Source: a virus
Length of the DNA: 52,192 bases
Strand: one strand, 5' to 3'
IMG/VR virus record: IMGVR_UViG_3300046167_000237
Location: 1-52,192 of that record
Position 1 is the first letter of the stretch; the number at the start of each line of letters is the position of its first letter. Below the pieces are notes generated by a model. It did no database searches. It had not been told where the DNA came from and saw only the letters and a list, made by a program, of their open reading frames with translations. The position numbers and the translations under genes were made by a program. Positions 1 to 8,156 of this stretch are shown here, piece by piece.

Positions 1-384
1 TGACATACAACGCGCGCGACCCTCCGGCGGGACGACCCCCCGCCCCCCGCCTGCGGCGCACGTCTGTGTCACATGCAGGTCGCAGAGCGACCCAAACCGC
101 TGATTTTGCAGGGTTTTTGCTCCCCATGTAGGGGAGTTTCTGGCCTCGTGTGTGCAGACGTTTCACGCGAACTCTCTCCGTGCCTACGCACAATGGGGTT
201 AAAAACCCCATCGCTAGTCTTTTCAACATCTTAGCTCAGAGAGCCGCCGACCATCGTCCGCATCCACGCGTGTGTATCCCGAAGGGACTTATGGGGCGAG
301 GTTGGTCACTGCCGATCAGCCTTCCGGCGATGCGTCCTGCGCAGCGCACGCCGCGTATTCATCCGCGCACAGGAGAACTTCACC
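1..384. other. Non-coding leader with three stem-loops
   Basis: No convincing gene is seen here. Three perfect short hairpins follow one another: GGTCGC-AGA-GCGACC at 78-92, CTCCCC-ATGTA-GGGGAG at 120-136, and ATGGGGTT-AAA-AACCCCAT at 193-211. None has a proper T-run, though the third is followed by a weak TCTTTTC. They could be processing signals or weak terminators in the leader of the rightward gene set, or mark the end of a gene left of the window. No clear -35/-10 pair was found. Confidence 0.4.
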
Positions 385-798
385 ATGGCAAAATTAGATA
401 TCACAACGCTCGCAACCTCACGCGATCACGCAGCCGCATGGACTTCTACGAAGTCCGCGCAAGCGAAGAAGGACATCCACGCACAGGTGGTCGCGAAGTC
501 GAAGACTTCCAAGCGCGTGCGTTGGGTCAACCTCGCGAAAGCGATGGCCGAAGGCGACAACTTGCGCGTCAACGCATACGCCGCGATTGGCGAAGCCAAA
601 TCGCAAGCGTGGGCGGCGGTCAAGGCCGCGAACGCACCCGCGTCTGCACCTGCGAAGCCGAAGGCCAAGGCCAAGGCCGCGCCAAAGCCGAAGGCTGACG
701 CGACGCCAGACCTCAACGCGTTTGCGAAGCAACTCGCGAGCATGGACGAGGCCGCACAAGCGGCGTTCCTGAACGCCTTCGCTCGCGCTCGCAGCTAA
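385..798 (+). CDS. Small basic Ala/Lys-rich protein, unknown function
   Basis: 137 residues, preceded by an AGGAG ribosome site at about 371. The N-terminal two thirds look helical and contain conserved-looking Trp residues (AAAW, RWVN, QAWAA). A Pro/Ala/Lys linker around residues 88-108 leads to a short amphipathic C-terminal helix rich in Ala. The net charge is strongly positive, so nucleic-acid or nucleoprotein binding is possible, but no family is recognised. The gene stands alone between the hairpin-rich leader and a strong terminator at 820, so it is probably its own transcription unit. Large shadow frames on both strands reflect its biased composition. Confidence 0.7.
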   Translation: MAKLDITTLATSRDHAAAWTSTKSAQAKKDIHAQVVAKSKTSKRVRWVNLAKAMAEGDNLRVNAYAAIGEAKSQAWAAVKAANAPASAPAKPKAKAKAAPKPKADATPDLNAFAKQLASMDEAAQAAFLNAFARARS

Positions 799-819
799 TC
801 ACCCGCACACCTGCCTCAC

Positions 820-854
820 AGCCCTGCACGCTCACGCGTGTGGGGCTTTTTTTT
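820..854 (+). terminator. Rho-independent terminator after the first gene
   Basis: GCCC-t-GCACGC pairs with GCGTG-tg-GGGC across a short loop, followed by eight T residues at 847-854. The structure lies 22 bases after the stop codon at 798 and is a classic intrinsic terminator. Confidence 0.85.
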
Positions 855-877
855 GTGCCAACGAAGGAGACACGCAC

Positions 878-1081
878 ATGTACGAACAACAACGACACCA
901 CGACGACGCCACGCGCACGACCGTGGCCGAGGTCATAGGCCAGATCGCAATGGGCGCGATCAGTCGGGCATCCGTCATCGCATGGCTTGGGATCAACTGG
1001 ATCAGCGGATGCGGGGAGATAATCTACACCGCCACGGGCGCGATACCGGGCGAGTGCATCTTCATGCCATGGGTGGACTAG
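878..1081 (+). CDS. Small hypothetical protein, possible membrane segment
   Basis: 67 residues with a good ribosome site (GAAGGAGA) ahead of the ATG. The middle (about residues 18-45) is hydrophobic (VIGQIAMGAISRASVIAWLG), enough for one membrane helix or a buried core. It lies directly after a terminator and only two bases before the next small gene, so the two are probably co-transcribed. No family is recognised. Confidence 0.55.
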   Translation: MYEQQRHHDDATRTTVAEVIGQIAMGAISRASVIAWLGINWISGCGEIIYTATGAIPGECIFMPWVD

Positions 1082-1083
1082 GC

Positions 1084-1221
1084 ATGTGGGACAACTACGA
1101 GCTTCGCTCGCACCCACGCGGTTGGGCAATCGTTCACATCACAAGCGGGTACATCACCGAGGTCTTGCGCTCACGCGCAAAGGCCGAGGCCATGCTGTCT
1201 CGCTACAACGAGGGCATCTGA
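1084..1221 (+). CDS. 45-residue hypothetical protein
   Basis: A 45-residue ORF starting two bases after the previous stop and ending just before a terminator at 1260. Its sequence (WAIVHITSGYITEV, then an R/K/E/A-rich helix) looks like a small mixed alpha/beta protein. No homologue is recognised; support comes from the tight spacing and its plausible composition. Confidence 0.45.
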   Translation: MWDNYELRSHPRGWAIVHITSGYITEVLRSRAKAEAMLSRYNEGI

Positions 1222-1259
1222 TGAACTTCCTCGCAGACACCCGCAGACGTCGCAGGCTT

Positions 1260-1279
1260 AAACGCTTGCGGCGTTTTTT
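1260..1279 (+). terminator. Intrinsic terminator
   Basis: AAACGC-TTGCG-GCGTTT followed by further T residues, 38 bases after the stop at 1221. It closes the small-gene unit before the promoter at 1326. Confidence 0.7.
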
Positions 1280-1325
1280 CGTTCGCAGATTACACCCACA
1301 GGTGCCGCAAGGTGTCGAAAGGGAG

Positions 1326-1354
1326 TTGACTGCATCGTGTAACGCAGGTTATAC
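1326..1354 (+). promoter_or_regulatory. Sigma70-type promoter for the MoxR/VWA gene set
   Basis: TTGACT (1326-1331), a 17-base spacer and TTATAC (1349-1354). Transcription would start near 1361 and run into the gene at 1466. An operator-like palindrome lies just downstream of the expected start. Confidence 0.6.
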
Positions 1355-1363
1355 ACACCGAGA

Positions 1364-1380
1364 GGTGTCACTACAACACG
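1364..1380. promoter_or_regulatory. Operator-like site GGTGT-N7-ACACG
   Basis: A near-palindrome GGTGT-cactaca-ACACG placed at about +4 to +20 of the 1326 promoter. It matches the spacing of two perfect GGTGT-N7-ACACC sites at 15000 and 17487. It may be a third, weaker site for the same phage regulator. Confidence 0.45.
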
Positions 1381-1465
1381 CACAGGTGTGTACGCGTTAT
1401 TCCGAAGGAACTTATACGATGGGCAATTTCGTTGTCCAGAACTCGAAACAGAAGGAGCCGCCGCA

Positions 1466-2305
1466 ATGACGAACCATTCATTGCTCGATGCGTTACGCAT
1501 TGACACGTTCAACGACCGCAGGAAAGCCCTGCGCGACTTGGCAACACCCACCTTGGCCGACAACATGACCTCGATAGGCGTGCGCGATATTTTCGACGCT
1601 AGTCCGCTCGTTGGCACTGCGTCTGACCAAATCAACCCACGTCCCACGGTATCGGGCTTGCGCGATAGCTTGGACGAGGACACGCTTTGCGCCCTGATCG
1701 ACGGTCGCATCACCGCAGCCGATGTCTGCACCGCGATCCACTACCCTGCCTCGCATGCAGAACGCTCGACCACATCCAAGACTGGATACGCCTTCGGTCG
1801 CCCGACGGGCATCGTCAGCGCACAGCAGACGTACAACGACCTCGCAACCACACAGGAGCCAACCATGGGCTACAACATCGCCGACTTCGGCTTGCAAGAC
1901 TACATCGACATCCACGATCACTGCGTGAGCCAAGGCCACGACAGCGAGGACGTGCTTGACGCGATGGTGACGGCCATCGACGCACCTGCTCTGACCATCA
2001 ACGGCATACAGGCAATGCTCAACGCTCGCACACAAGGGCCAGAGAGCAAGGACTTGCCCAAGTTCACCGAGATGGCCGCAGACGACGTCCTCAAGCACCT
2101 TGCAGGCGAGGTCACAGAGGCACCTGCACCGTCTGCGATCTACAATCCACCTGCCGACACGCAGTTGATTGACCTCGCGTTATCGCAAGCGGGTCTGCCA
2201 CCGATTGGCAAGCTGATTGGCGAGTTGAACGACGCCACCGAGAAGGCCAAGACCGCATCGCTGTCTGCGATACCGCAGGTAGGTCGAAGCCAGTGTGGGC
2301 GATGA
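1466..2305 (+). CDS. Probable N-terminal part of the MoxR-like ATPase gene
   Basis: The ATG at 1466 has an AGGAG site twelve bases upstream. The ORF gives 279 residues, mostly helical and acidic, with no recognised domain; the last third (LIDLALSQAGLPPIG, then a helix rich in K/A/T) resembles a linker. It ends ten bases inside the next ORF, whose GTG at 2295 has no ribosome site. Reading past 2285 in the other frame gives VEASVGDDIP, which continues naturally into the ATPase. I therefore infer one gene of about 600 residues broken by a single-base shift near 2285. The alternative is two genes with a short overlap. An internal ATG at 1865 is a possible later start. Confidence 0.6.
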   Translation: MTNHSLLDALRIDTFNDRRKALRDLATPTLADNMTSIGVRDIFDASPLVGTASDQINPRPTVSGLRDSLDEDTLCALIDGRITAADVCTAIHYPASHAERSTTSKTGYAFGRPTGIVSAQQTYNDLATTQEPTMGYNIADFGLQDYIDIHDHCVSQGHDSEDVLDAMVTAIDAPALTINGIQAMLNARTQGPESKDLPKFTEMAADDVLKHLAGEVTEAPAPSAIYNPPADTQLIDLALSQAGLPPIGKLIGELNDATEKAKTASLSAIPQVGRSQCGR

Positions 2306-3275
2306 CATCCCGACAGGTCGTGTGAAGACCGCGAAAGCCAAGGATGTGTTCGGCATCAAGGGCGTTGCGGCTCAGTCGTTCGATTTCGACGTGCCAGTGT
2401 GGGAGTGGGATGCACCGCACCCGCATGTGCCAAGCAAGGACGCAGACTACGTGTTCAGAGGCACAGACCTGTTGCGTGTGCTGTACTCGATCTTGTCGAA
2501 CAAGCGCACGTATCTGCACGGCCATTCTGGTTCGGGCAAGACCACGCTCGTGGAGCAGGTCGCCGCGTTCTTGGGTTGGCCGTTCATGCGTGTCAACTTC
2601 GACAGCGAGATCACGCGCATGGACTTGATTGGTCGTGACACGCTTGTGCAAGAGGGTGGCACCACCGTGAGCAAGTTCGTCGACGGTATCTTGCCGCAGA
2701 TGCTGTCTGGCCCATACATCGCATGCTTTGACGAGTTGGACTTCGTGAGGCCAGACGTTGCGTATGTGATGCAGCGTGTGTTCGAGGGCAACGGCTTGAT
2801 GCTGACCGAGGACGGTGGCCGCATTGTGAAGCCGCACCGCATGTTCCGCATGTTTGCGACTGGCAACACCGTTGGGCAGGGCGACGAGTTCGGCATGTAT
2901 CAGGGTGCGCGTCCGCAAAGTATGGCCATGCTTGATCGGTTCACCGTGTGGGCGCACATCGACTATCTGAACGAGGCCGAGCGCAAGCGTCTGCTTACCA
3001 AGCGTGTGCCTTCGCTTGCCAAGGACATGCTCGACAAGGTCAACAAGTACGTGACCGAGCATATCGAGGCGTTCAAGACGAGCAAGGTCATGCAACCGAT
3101 TACACCGCGTGGCTACTTGGACATGGCCGAGGCCATCGTGATGTTCACGCAGGTGTTTCCTGCAAGCAAGCAATCCAAAGCTGTCGACGAGGCGGTCGCT
3201 ATGACCGTGCTTGACCGTGCGTCTGTTCAAGACCGTGCGGTTCTCACAGGCATCGTAAACCGTGTGTTCAACTAA
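2295..3275 (+). CDS. MoxR/CobS-type AAA+ ATPase
   Basis: 326 residues with a complete AAA+ core: Walker A GHSGSGKT (about residues 76-83), Walker B FDE near 145-147, the sensor-like FATGNTVGQGD near 188-197 and LDRFTVW for the arginine-finger region. The stretch FDVPVWEWDAPHPHVP ahead of Walker A is typical of phage CobS-like proteins. MoxR-family ATPases remodel targets together with a VWA partner, and such a partner follows directly. A true role in cobalamin synthesis is unlikely because no other cob genes are present. The GTG start shown is weak; the protein probably continues upstream in another frame. Confidence 0.85.
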   Translation: MGDDIPTGRVKTAKAKDVFGIKGVAAQSFDFDVPVWEWDAPHPHVPSKDADYVFRGTDLLRVLYSILSNKRTYLHGHSGSGKTTLVEQVAAFLGWPFMRVNFDSEITRMDLIGRDTLVQEGGTTVSKFVDGILPQMLSGPYIACFDELDFVRPDVAYVMQRVFEGNGLMLTEDGGRIVKPHRMFRMFATGNTVGQGDEFGMYQGARPQSMAMLDRFTVWAHIDYLNEAERKRLLTKRVPSLAKDMLDKVNKYVTEHIEAFKTSKVMQPITPRGYLDMAEAIVMFTQVFPASKQSKAVDEAVAMTVLDRASVQDRAVLTGIVNRVFN

Positions 3276-3289
3276 GGGAGATTATACAC

Positions 3290-5282
3290 ATGAAAGGTGA
3301 ATTATTTACACACGAGGTCAGCAAGACCTCAAGCGTCTTCGGACGCAAGCAAAGCGTCAACGTCGTGTTCCAAGGTGAGCAAGCGTGTACTGACGGATCA
3401 ACAATCATTCTGCCATCGCTCGATCTTGACTGGCGATGTCAGCGACAGCACTGCTGATGTCATTCGCGGCTACGTGGATCACGAGGCAGGGCATGTGCGG
3501 CACACAGACTTCGACGCCTTGCAGGTGTTTGGTCAGGAGTGTCAGCGCACCAAGAACAACCTGTTGCGTGCCATCCACAACGCGTTGGAAGACGTGTGGT
3601 TGGAGCGTCGTGTGATCGAGGAATACCCCGGCGCACAGCGCAACCTCGTGGCCACGTCTGATGCGGTCAATCAGGAGTTCTTGGACAACGTGCCAGCGGG
3701 TGACGCACGTCTGCGTGACGACAAGTTCGTCAGTGCCGTGGCACTCACATGGGAAGGGCGCAAGGACTACGGCGGCGATACGTGTGGGCAGTGTCTTGAC
3801 CTGCTCGACGCTGAGTTGCGTGCCGCGCTTGAAAACTGGGTGTCTGCCGTCGGCGGATGCAAAACAACAACAGACGTAATCGCCCTAGCCAAAGAGGTGG
3901 AGCGTCAACTGAGGACAGGAGAGCATCGTGAGCAACCACAGCAACCACAAGGACAACCAGACGGAGACGGACAGCAGAGTGCTGACGGTGAGGGCGACGC
4001 TGAGATGCGGGAGCCAGATGGAGATGCGTCTGGAGACGGAGGTAAGCCAAGCGGCGAGCCTATGGGCGAAGACGATGGAGATGCTTCACCTGATGGGGGC
4101 GATGCCGCACGCGGTGAGGGCGACGGAGAGGACGGTGAGCAAGAGCGCGACCGAGCCAAGGGCGTAGGCGCAGGCCAGAACGAGGACGACCCCGAAGTGT
4201 ACGAGGACTTTGACCTGTCGAGAGCGGTCAAGCAAGCGGTTGAGGCTGATGGTCTGACCGAGCAGAGCGCAGGCAAGTATCGTCCGATGTCGACTGCGCA
4301 TGACAAGTGGCACCATCGCTCAGACGAGCGGAGCAAGTATCAGGGCAAGACGCTCGGTCTGGTCTTGGGCAAGGGCAAGCGTGAGAAGTACGACCAGAAA
4401 CTGGAGGCGACTGCGGGTGCCACCAACATCATGCGCCGCAAGTTGGAGCGTGCGTTGATGGCCAAGCAGAACAGGGACTGGGACAGCGGTCGTGAGCATG
4501 GTCGTCTGGATAGTCGCAGACTTGCGTCTGCGTTTGCAGGCAAGGCCAACGTGTTCAAGATGTTGGAAGAGCGGCCAGAGGTGGACACTGCGCTGATGAT
4601 GTTGGTCGACTTGTCGGGTTCGATGATGGGCTACGAGGCACACTTGGCGACGCTGACAACGATTGCCATGAGCGAGGCGATTGATCGCACAGGTATCGCT
4701 TACGAGGTGCTTGGCTTCAACAATCGCACAGGTTGGTTGGCTGATGTGCCAAAGCCAGACCCGTATCACAAGGATGAAAACGGCGACCTAATCATGGGCA
4801 AGGACGGCGAGTATGTGATGGACAAGTATCACCGCACAGACCCGCTCGACATGTACATATTCAAGGCGTTCGAGGAGCGGTTGAACGAAGCCAAGGGGGC
4901 GATGGCGCAGATGCCAGAGCTTGCGGGTGGTGACAACTCGGATGGCGAGGCTGTGCAGAATGCCTTTGATCGTCTGCGCAAGCGGCCAGAGAAGCGCAAG
5001 GTGATGATCGTGTTCAGCGATGGACAGCCAATATCGGGTGGTCACTTTGGTCGGCGAGCGTTCGACCATCACCTGCGTGACGTGGTGCGTGACATCACAG
5101 ACGCAGGCGTTGACGTGATCGGCGTTGGCATTGGTGATGATAACGTCTCGAAATTCTATCCCAAGTATGTGGTCGTCAATGACGTCGAAGACCTTGCAGG
5201 TCAGGCGATTGACATGATGGCCAAGGCGTTGATGGGCGAGGGCTTTGTTGTGGACAACAGCAAGCTGCTCGATGCGTCGTAA
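3290..5282 (+). CDS. CobT-like VWA-domain protein with HEAGH motif (frameshift near 3430)
   Basis: The likely start is the ATG at 3290, with a GGGAG ribosome site at 3276. Its frame gives a CobT-like beginning (SVFGRKQSVNVVFQGEQA) and closes soon after 3430, while the adjacent frame carries on with GDVSDSTADVIRGYVDHEAG, so one base is probably shifted near 3430. The N-terminal domain holds HEAGH near residue 64, an HExxH-like motif. A very acidic, Gly/Asp/Glu-rich linker spans about 215-300. The C-terminal VWA domain has the metal-site motif VDLSGSM near 438 and a later FSDGQP. It probably works as a complex with the upstream AAA+ ATPase. Substrate unknown. Confidence 0.8.
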
Positions 5283-5448
5283 GAAGGGTGGGCGCGTTCG
5301 AATACATACAGCGTGGTTCAAAGTCTGGCCGATGCGCGGCCAGAATTACGCGTTCTGGTTCAGCGTTGCCCAGACTGCCAAGGCACGAGGCGTTCGTGCC
5401 AATAACCTGCCTATGATTAGGCAAATCTGCATGGAGATTGACAGATGA
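5272..5448 (+). CDS. 58-residue basic hypothetical protein
   Basis: The ATG at 5272 overlaps the end of the VWA gene and the stop overlaps the next start (ATGA-type, 5445-5448), so the ORF sits in a translationally coupled chain. It is basic and Arg/Lys-rich with several aromatic residues (WFKVWPMRGQNYAFWF). The ending (TAKARGVRANNLPMIRQICM) looks helical. No family is recognised. Confidence 0.5.
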   Translation: MRRKKGGRVRIHTAWFKVWPMRGQNYAFWFSVAQTAKARGVRANNLPMIRQICMEIDR

Positions 5449-5558
5449 AGACAACAACAACCCCGAAGAAACGTGGCCGCAAGGCATGGAAACGCAAGCC
5501 AGTGACGCTGTTGCGCATTGGACACTTGCAAATTGTATGGATGAGGAAGCCTCAATGA
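5445..5558 (+). CDS. 37-residue basic peptide, coupled ORF
   Basis: Starts in the ATGA overlap with the upstream stop and ends in a TGA that overlaps the next ATG at 5555. It is highly basic (TPKKRGRKAWKRKP), then hydrophobic (VTLLRIGHLQIVW). Either a real small protein or a coupling leader for the gene at 5555. Function unknown. Confidence 0.4.
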   Translation: MKTTTTPKKRGRKAWKRKPVTLLRIGHLQIVWMRKPQ

Positions 5559-6049
5559 ATTTATTTTTCTTGGACGACAGCCCGATGCAAGCGGCGCGTG
5601 ATCTTGCAGACGTGCATGTAGGCAAGATGTTGTTGGAAGCATGCCAGATGATGTCGACTGCGGCACGTCAGCATGGTTTCGATGGCGGCTATGCCAGAGC
5701 ATATGAGCATCACCCGATGACCAAGTGGGTGGCGCGTAGCAAACAGCATTTCGAGTGGGCATGGGAGCATGCCCTCTCTTGTGCAGGTGAGCATGAGGTT
5801 CGGTTTGGCACGTACCACAAGAGCGCGTTGCTGTTGCCGACGTTGAGTGTTGCGATGCACACCGTCATGCCAGACAGGGGATGGCGCAACCCGCCAAGGT
5901 GCATGCCAGATGAATACAAGGTGGACTTTGATGCGTGGGATGGCTCGGTGCCATGCCATGTGCAGAGTTACCGTGACTATTATGCGGATGCCAAGCGGCA
6001 TCTGCATAAGTGGACGAACGTGGAGACACCGGAATGGCTGAGTGTTTGA
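5555..6049 (+). CDS. Pyrimidine-dimer-glycosylase-like phage protein
   Basis: 164 residues from the ATG at 5555; the longer frame upstream is rejected because a coupled ORF fills that stretch. The N-terminus MNLFFLDDSPMQAARDL followed by HVGKMLLEACQMM, the central HPMTKWVARS and the later MPDEY and YRDYYADAKR fit a phage family often annotated as pyrimidine dimer DNA glycosylase (Pyr_excise-like). If the assignment holds, it would act in base-excision repair of UV damage. I rely on motif memory only. It shares a short overlap with the following gene. Confidence 0.5.
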   Translation: MNLFFLDDSPMQAARDLADVHVGKMLLEACQMMSTAARQHGFDGGYARAYEHHPMTKWVARSKQHFEWAWEHALSCAGEHEVRFGTYHKSALLLPTLSVAMHTVMPDRGWRNPPRCMPDEYKVDFDAWDGSVPCHVQSYRDYYADAKRHLHKWTNVETPEWLSV

Positions 6050-6327
6050 AGCGTAAGTGGTGGGAGTTCCACAAAGACAACCCCCATGTGTACGACTTGG
6101 TCGAGCAGTTCACGTTTGAGGTGATCAAGCGTGGCTATGATCATTACTCGATCAACTCTGTGTTCGAACGGATACGTTGGCACACAGACGTAGAGACTGA
6201 GTGCGAGAAGGAGTTCAAACTCAGCAACAACCACCGTGCCTACTATGCACGGTACTTCATGCACCTTCATCCAGAGCATGATGGATTTTTCAGAACCAAA
6301 ACAACGCAAGGAGAGCGCGATGACTAA
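6034..6327 (+). CDS. Conserved phage hypothetical protein, about 97 aa
   Basis: The ATG at 6034 lies 16 bases inside the end of the previous gene. The sequence has a striking set of aromatic and charged motifs: KWWEFHKDNPHVYDLVEQFT, IRWHTDVET, LSNNHRAYYARYFM and GFFRTK at the end. This pattern recurs in small phage proteins of unknown function. It is mixed helical, soluble and without a visible catalytic signature. Its end overlaps the next start by eight bases, continuing the coupled operon. Confidence 0.7.
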   Translation: MAECLKRKWWEFHKDNPHVYDLVEQFTFEVIKRGYDHYSINSVFERIRWHTDVETECEKEFKLSNNHRAYYARYFMHLHPEHDGFFRTKTTQGERDD

Positions 6328-6793
6328 TGCAAATGATGTGGCCAAGACGTTGGCGAAGAAGAAACTTGGTGAGTACAGCACCGAGCAGACGAAGCCAGTG
6401 GTTGCGAGAGAGGTGCGCCAACACTTCCCCCGCAAGACGACGGTCAAGAGTTCACCAAAACCAGTAACGTCTGCGAAGGACTATGCCACACGGTATCCGT
6501 CTATTCAAACGCCAAGTGTGTTGAGCAAGGCCAAGGTGGATGAGAAGTTGAAGGCCATGCAGGAGTTGCCATGGCCAAAGGAGACTGCGGTTTACAAGCG
6601 TGCAGACTTCGAGAAGTTGGTGGGTGTGCTTGCAGACTACATGCTCGACGTGACCGAGGGTGCAGGGCTGATCAATGCGGGGACTGCGGGGACTGCCTTG
6701 CGGGATGCGTTGGCGTCTGTGATTCCAGACCACTTCAAGCACCGTGATCCGTTCGATGGCGAGTATCGTGTGATCAGCGTGGAGGACAAGTGA
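6320..6793 (+). CDS. Hypothetical protein, 157 aa
   Basis: The start at 6320 (GGAGAGCGCG ahead of the ATG) is chosen over an upstream in-frame ATG because it has a ribosome site and overlaps the previous gene only slightly. Residues 1-60 are basic and low in complexity (KKKLGEYSTEQTKPVV, many Lys/Thr/Ser). The C-terminal half is a more ordered helical domain (FEKLVGVLADYMLDVTEGAG, LRDALASVIPDHF). No family is recognised. The stop codon overlaps the next ATG (TGATG). Confidence 0.65.
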   Translation: MTNANDVAKTLAKKKLGEYSTEQTKPVVAREVRQHFPRKTTVKSSPKPVTSAKDYATRYPSIQTPSVLSKAKVDEKLKAMQELPWPKETAVYKRADFEKLVGVLADYMLDVTEGAGLINAGTAGTALRDALASVIPDHFKHRDPFDGEYRVISVEDK

Positions 6794-6933
6794 TGTCAGC
6801 ACAGGTGGAAAATCTCGAAGAGTTCCTATCGTGGCTGAAGACTTGCCCAAGCTACTACGCAATCAGTTCGATGTCTGGTGGCTACGTCCATGTGAAGTTC
6901 TTGATCCCAATGGAAAAGAAGGAGGAAAAGTGA
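6793..6933 (+). CDS. 46-residue hypothetical protein
   Basis: A coupled ORF starting in a TGATG overlap and ending in another TGATG overlap with the gene at 6933. It begins MSAQVENLEEFLSWLKTCP, a short amphipathic helix, followed by a possible beta hairpin (SSMSGGYVHVKFLIP) and a KKEEK tail. Support is the double overlap and good local coding character; the function is unknown. Confidence 0.5.
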   Translation: MSAQVENLEEFLSWLKTCPSYYAISSMSGGYVHVKFLIPMEKKEEK

Positions 6934-7307
6934 TGATTAAAGTTAGATCAACGGCTGTGATGGAAACAGCAATGACATGGGAAGGCTTCGTGCCAGAGAG
7001 TGTACCCGCAGACGAGCGTTGGGCTTGGATAAAGGACAACGTGGACGGTGCTGAGTTCACGCCAGACGAGGATGGTGGTGCTTGGCTATGGGGAACAGAC
7101 GTTCAAGTAATCAAACAGAAGACGTTTGAGGTGAGTGTTTGGACTGAAGTGGGTTACGCCGTGACGGTGCAAGCTGACAATGAAGAGGAAGCTGAAGAGA
7201 TGGCGTTAGAGGCTTGCGACTGCGCAAGCAGTAACAAGAATGTTAAATTTTCCAGAGAAGTGCATGGTGATCGTGGCACTTGCGGAACTACAGAGGTGAA
7301 ATCATGA
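6933..7307 (+). CDS. Hypothetical acidic protein, 124 aa
   Basis: The start at 6933 is set by the TGATG overlap and the GGAGG ribosome site at 6921. The C-terminal half (FEVSVWTEVGYAVTVQADNE, then EEAEEMALEAC) is the beta-strand/helix pattern of small DpnD/PcfM-like domains, in which a strand pair is followed by an acidic helix; I treat this as a resemblance only. Two Cys pairs lie near the end. Next gene overlaps by four bases. Confidence 0.6.
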   Translation: MIKVRSTAVMETAMTWEGFVPESVPADERWAWIKDNVDGAEFTPDEDGGAWLWGTDVQVIKQKTFEVSVWTEVGYAVTVQADNEEEAEEMALEACDCASSNKNVKFSREVHGDRGTCGTTEVKS

Positions 7308-7777
7308 CTGTAATTGAAACTGTAATGACCCTATGGGGTGCGATGAACATGGCCGAGAAGAAAGAACTTATCTTGGCCATTGGCGAGGCGTCTGTGAAGG
7401 ACGGGCTTGTGAGTGAAGAGGACGTGAAGTCTGCGCCCAAAGCCAAGAAGGGCAAGAAGAGCGGCAAGCGTATGCCCTATAAGCCGTATTGGATTAAGAG
7501 CGTTGATGGCGTGGATGATACCAAGAAGGGCATGTTCCGCATCGAAGGCGAATGGGTGAATGATGTGCAGAAAGATGTGAGCAGTGGGAACATGGTGATC
7601 GTGGGTACGAAGCACCCCAAGCATTACTATCTGGCGAAGCGAAAAGATGGCGCAAGCCTTACGCTTGCAACCGATGGTGGTGATATGACTGTGCCTCATT
7701 TGGTGCGTGTTACGGATGCAGATAGATTTGCAGGTGTCGAGGCAGGCGATAACAAAAGTACTTGCAGCGTAGTTTGA
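7304..7777 (+). CDS. Hypothetical protein, 157 aa
   Basis: ATG at 7304 in an ATGA overlap. The N-terminal helix (MTVIETVMTLWGAMNMAEKKEL) and an acidic helix are followed by a Lys-rich linker (APKAKKGKKSGKRMP). The rest, about residues 60-150, looks like an all-beta domain (KPYWIKSVDGVD, GMFRIEGEWVND, HYYLAKRKDG). The overall design suggests a small DNA- or protein-binding module. No family is recognised. This is the last gene before a promoter-like region at 7774. Confidence 0.6.
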   Translation: MTVIETVMTLWGAMNMAEKKELILAIGEASVKDGLVSEEDVKSAPKAKKGKKSGKRMPYKPYWIKSVDGVDDTKKGMFRIEGEWVNDVQKDVSSGNMVIVGTKHPKHYYLAKRKDGASLTLATDGGDMTVPHLVRVTDADRFAGVEAGDNKSTCSVV

Positions 7778-7801
7778 AACGATATAGGTGTATCGTATGT
7801 T
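7774..7801 (+). promoter_or_regulatory. Promoter-like region with a small palindrome
   Basis: TTGAAA (7774-7779), a 16-base spacer and TATGTT (7796-7801). The spacer holds the inverted repeat CGATA-taggtg-TATCG (7780-7795), which could be an operator. It lies ahead of the HTH and integrase genes, so it may control the integration module. Confidence 0.4.
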
Positions 7802-7823
7802 ATACACAAAGGGAGGGAAATAT

Positions 7824-8156
7824 ATGCGGAACACAGACTTTAGCACATGGGGTAGGCCAGCATCAAGCTGGTCAGCACCCCACCAAGCACCCCCCTTGGA
7901 TGTAATCATGTGCGTTCTGAAAGAGCGCGAAGTGAACAATAAAAACATGGGTAACATCCAGAGGAAATATGCAAACACAAATGGACAGGATCGAGTGGAA
8001 ACTCGATCAGATACTTGGTGCTTTGATGGTGAAAGCCTTCGACGCGCCTTCAAGCGGCGAAGTCTCGCCAACGGCAACAACGCGCCACCATGTGGAAATG
8101 CCACAGTTTACCACCAAGCAACATGCGGCACTGCAAATGCTGTTGCGTGGGGCTGA
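7824..8156 (+). CDS. Small ORF ahead of the HTH gene, end uncertain
   Basis: The ATG at 7824 has a strong ribosome site (GGGAGG, 7811-7816), which argues that something is translated here. The first 33 residues (MRNTDFSTWGRPASSWSAPH and on) look plausible. From about 7969 the ORF lies out of frame inside the better-supported HTH gene, so the true protein is probably shorter, and a shifted base may hide the real stop. Function unknown. Confidence 0.35.
   Translation: MRNTDFSTWGRPASSWSAPHQAPPLDVIMCVLKEREVNNKNMGNIQRKYANTNGQDRVETRSDTWCFDGESLRRAFKRRSLANGNNAPPCGNATVYHQATCGTANAVAWG

Noticed and set aside
150-698. 182-residue frame overlapping the first gene
   Set aside because: It is a shadow of the 385-798 gene with Arg-rich, unnatural composition and no ribosome site; much of it lies in the hairpin leader.
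2295-5282. A genuine cobalamin (cobaltochelatase) pathway
   Set aside because: Only the AAA+ and VWA components resemble CobS and CobT; there is no CobN or other pathway gene, so the resemblance is structural.
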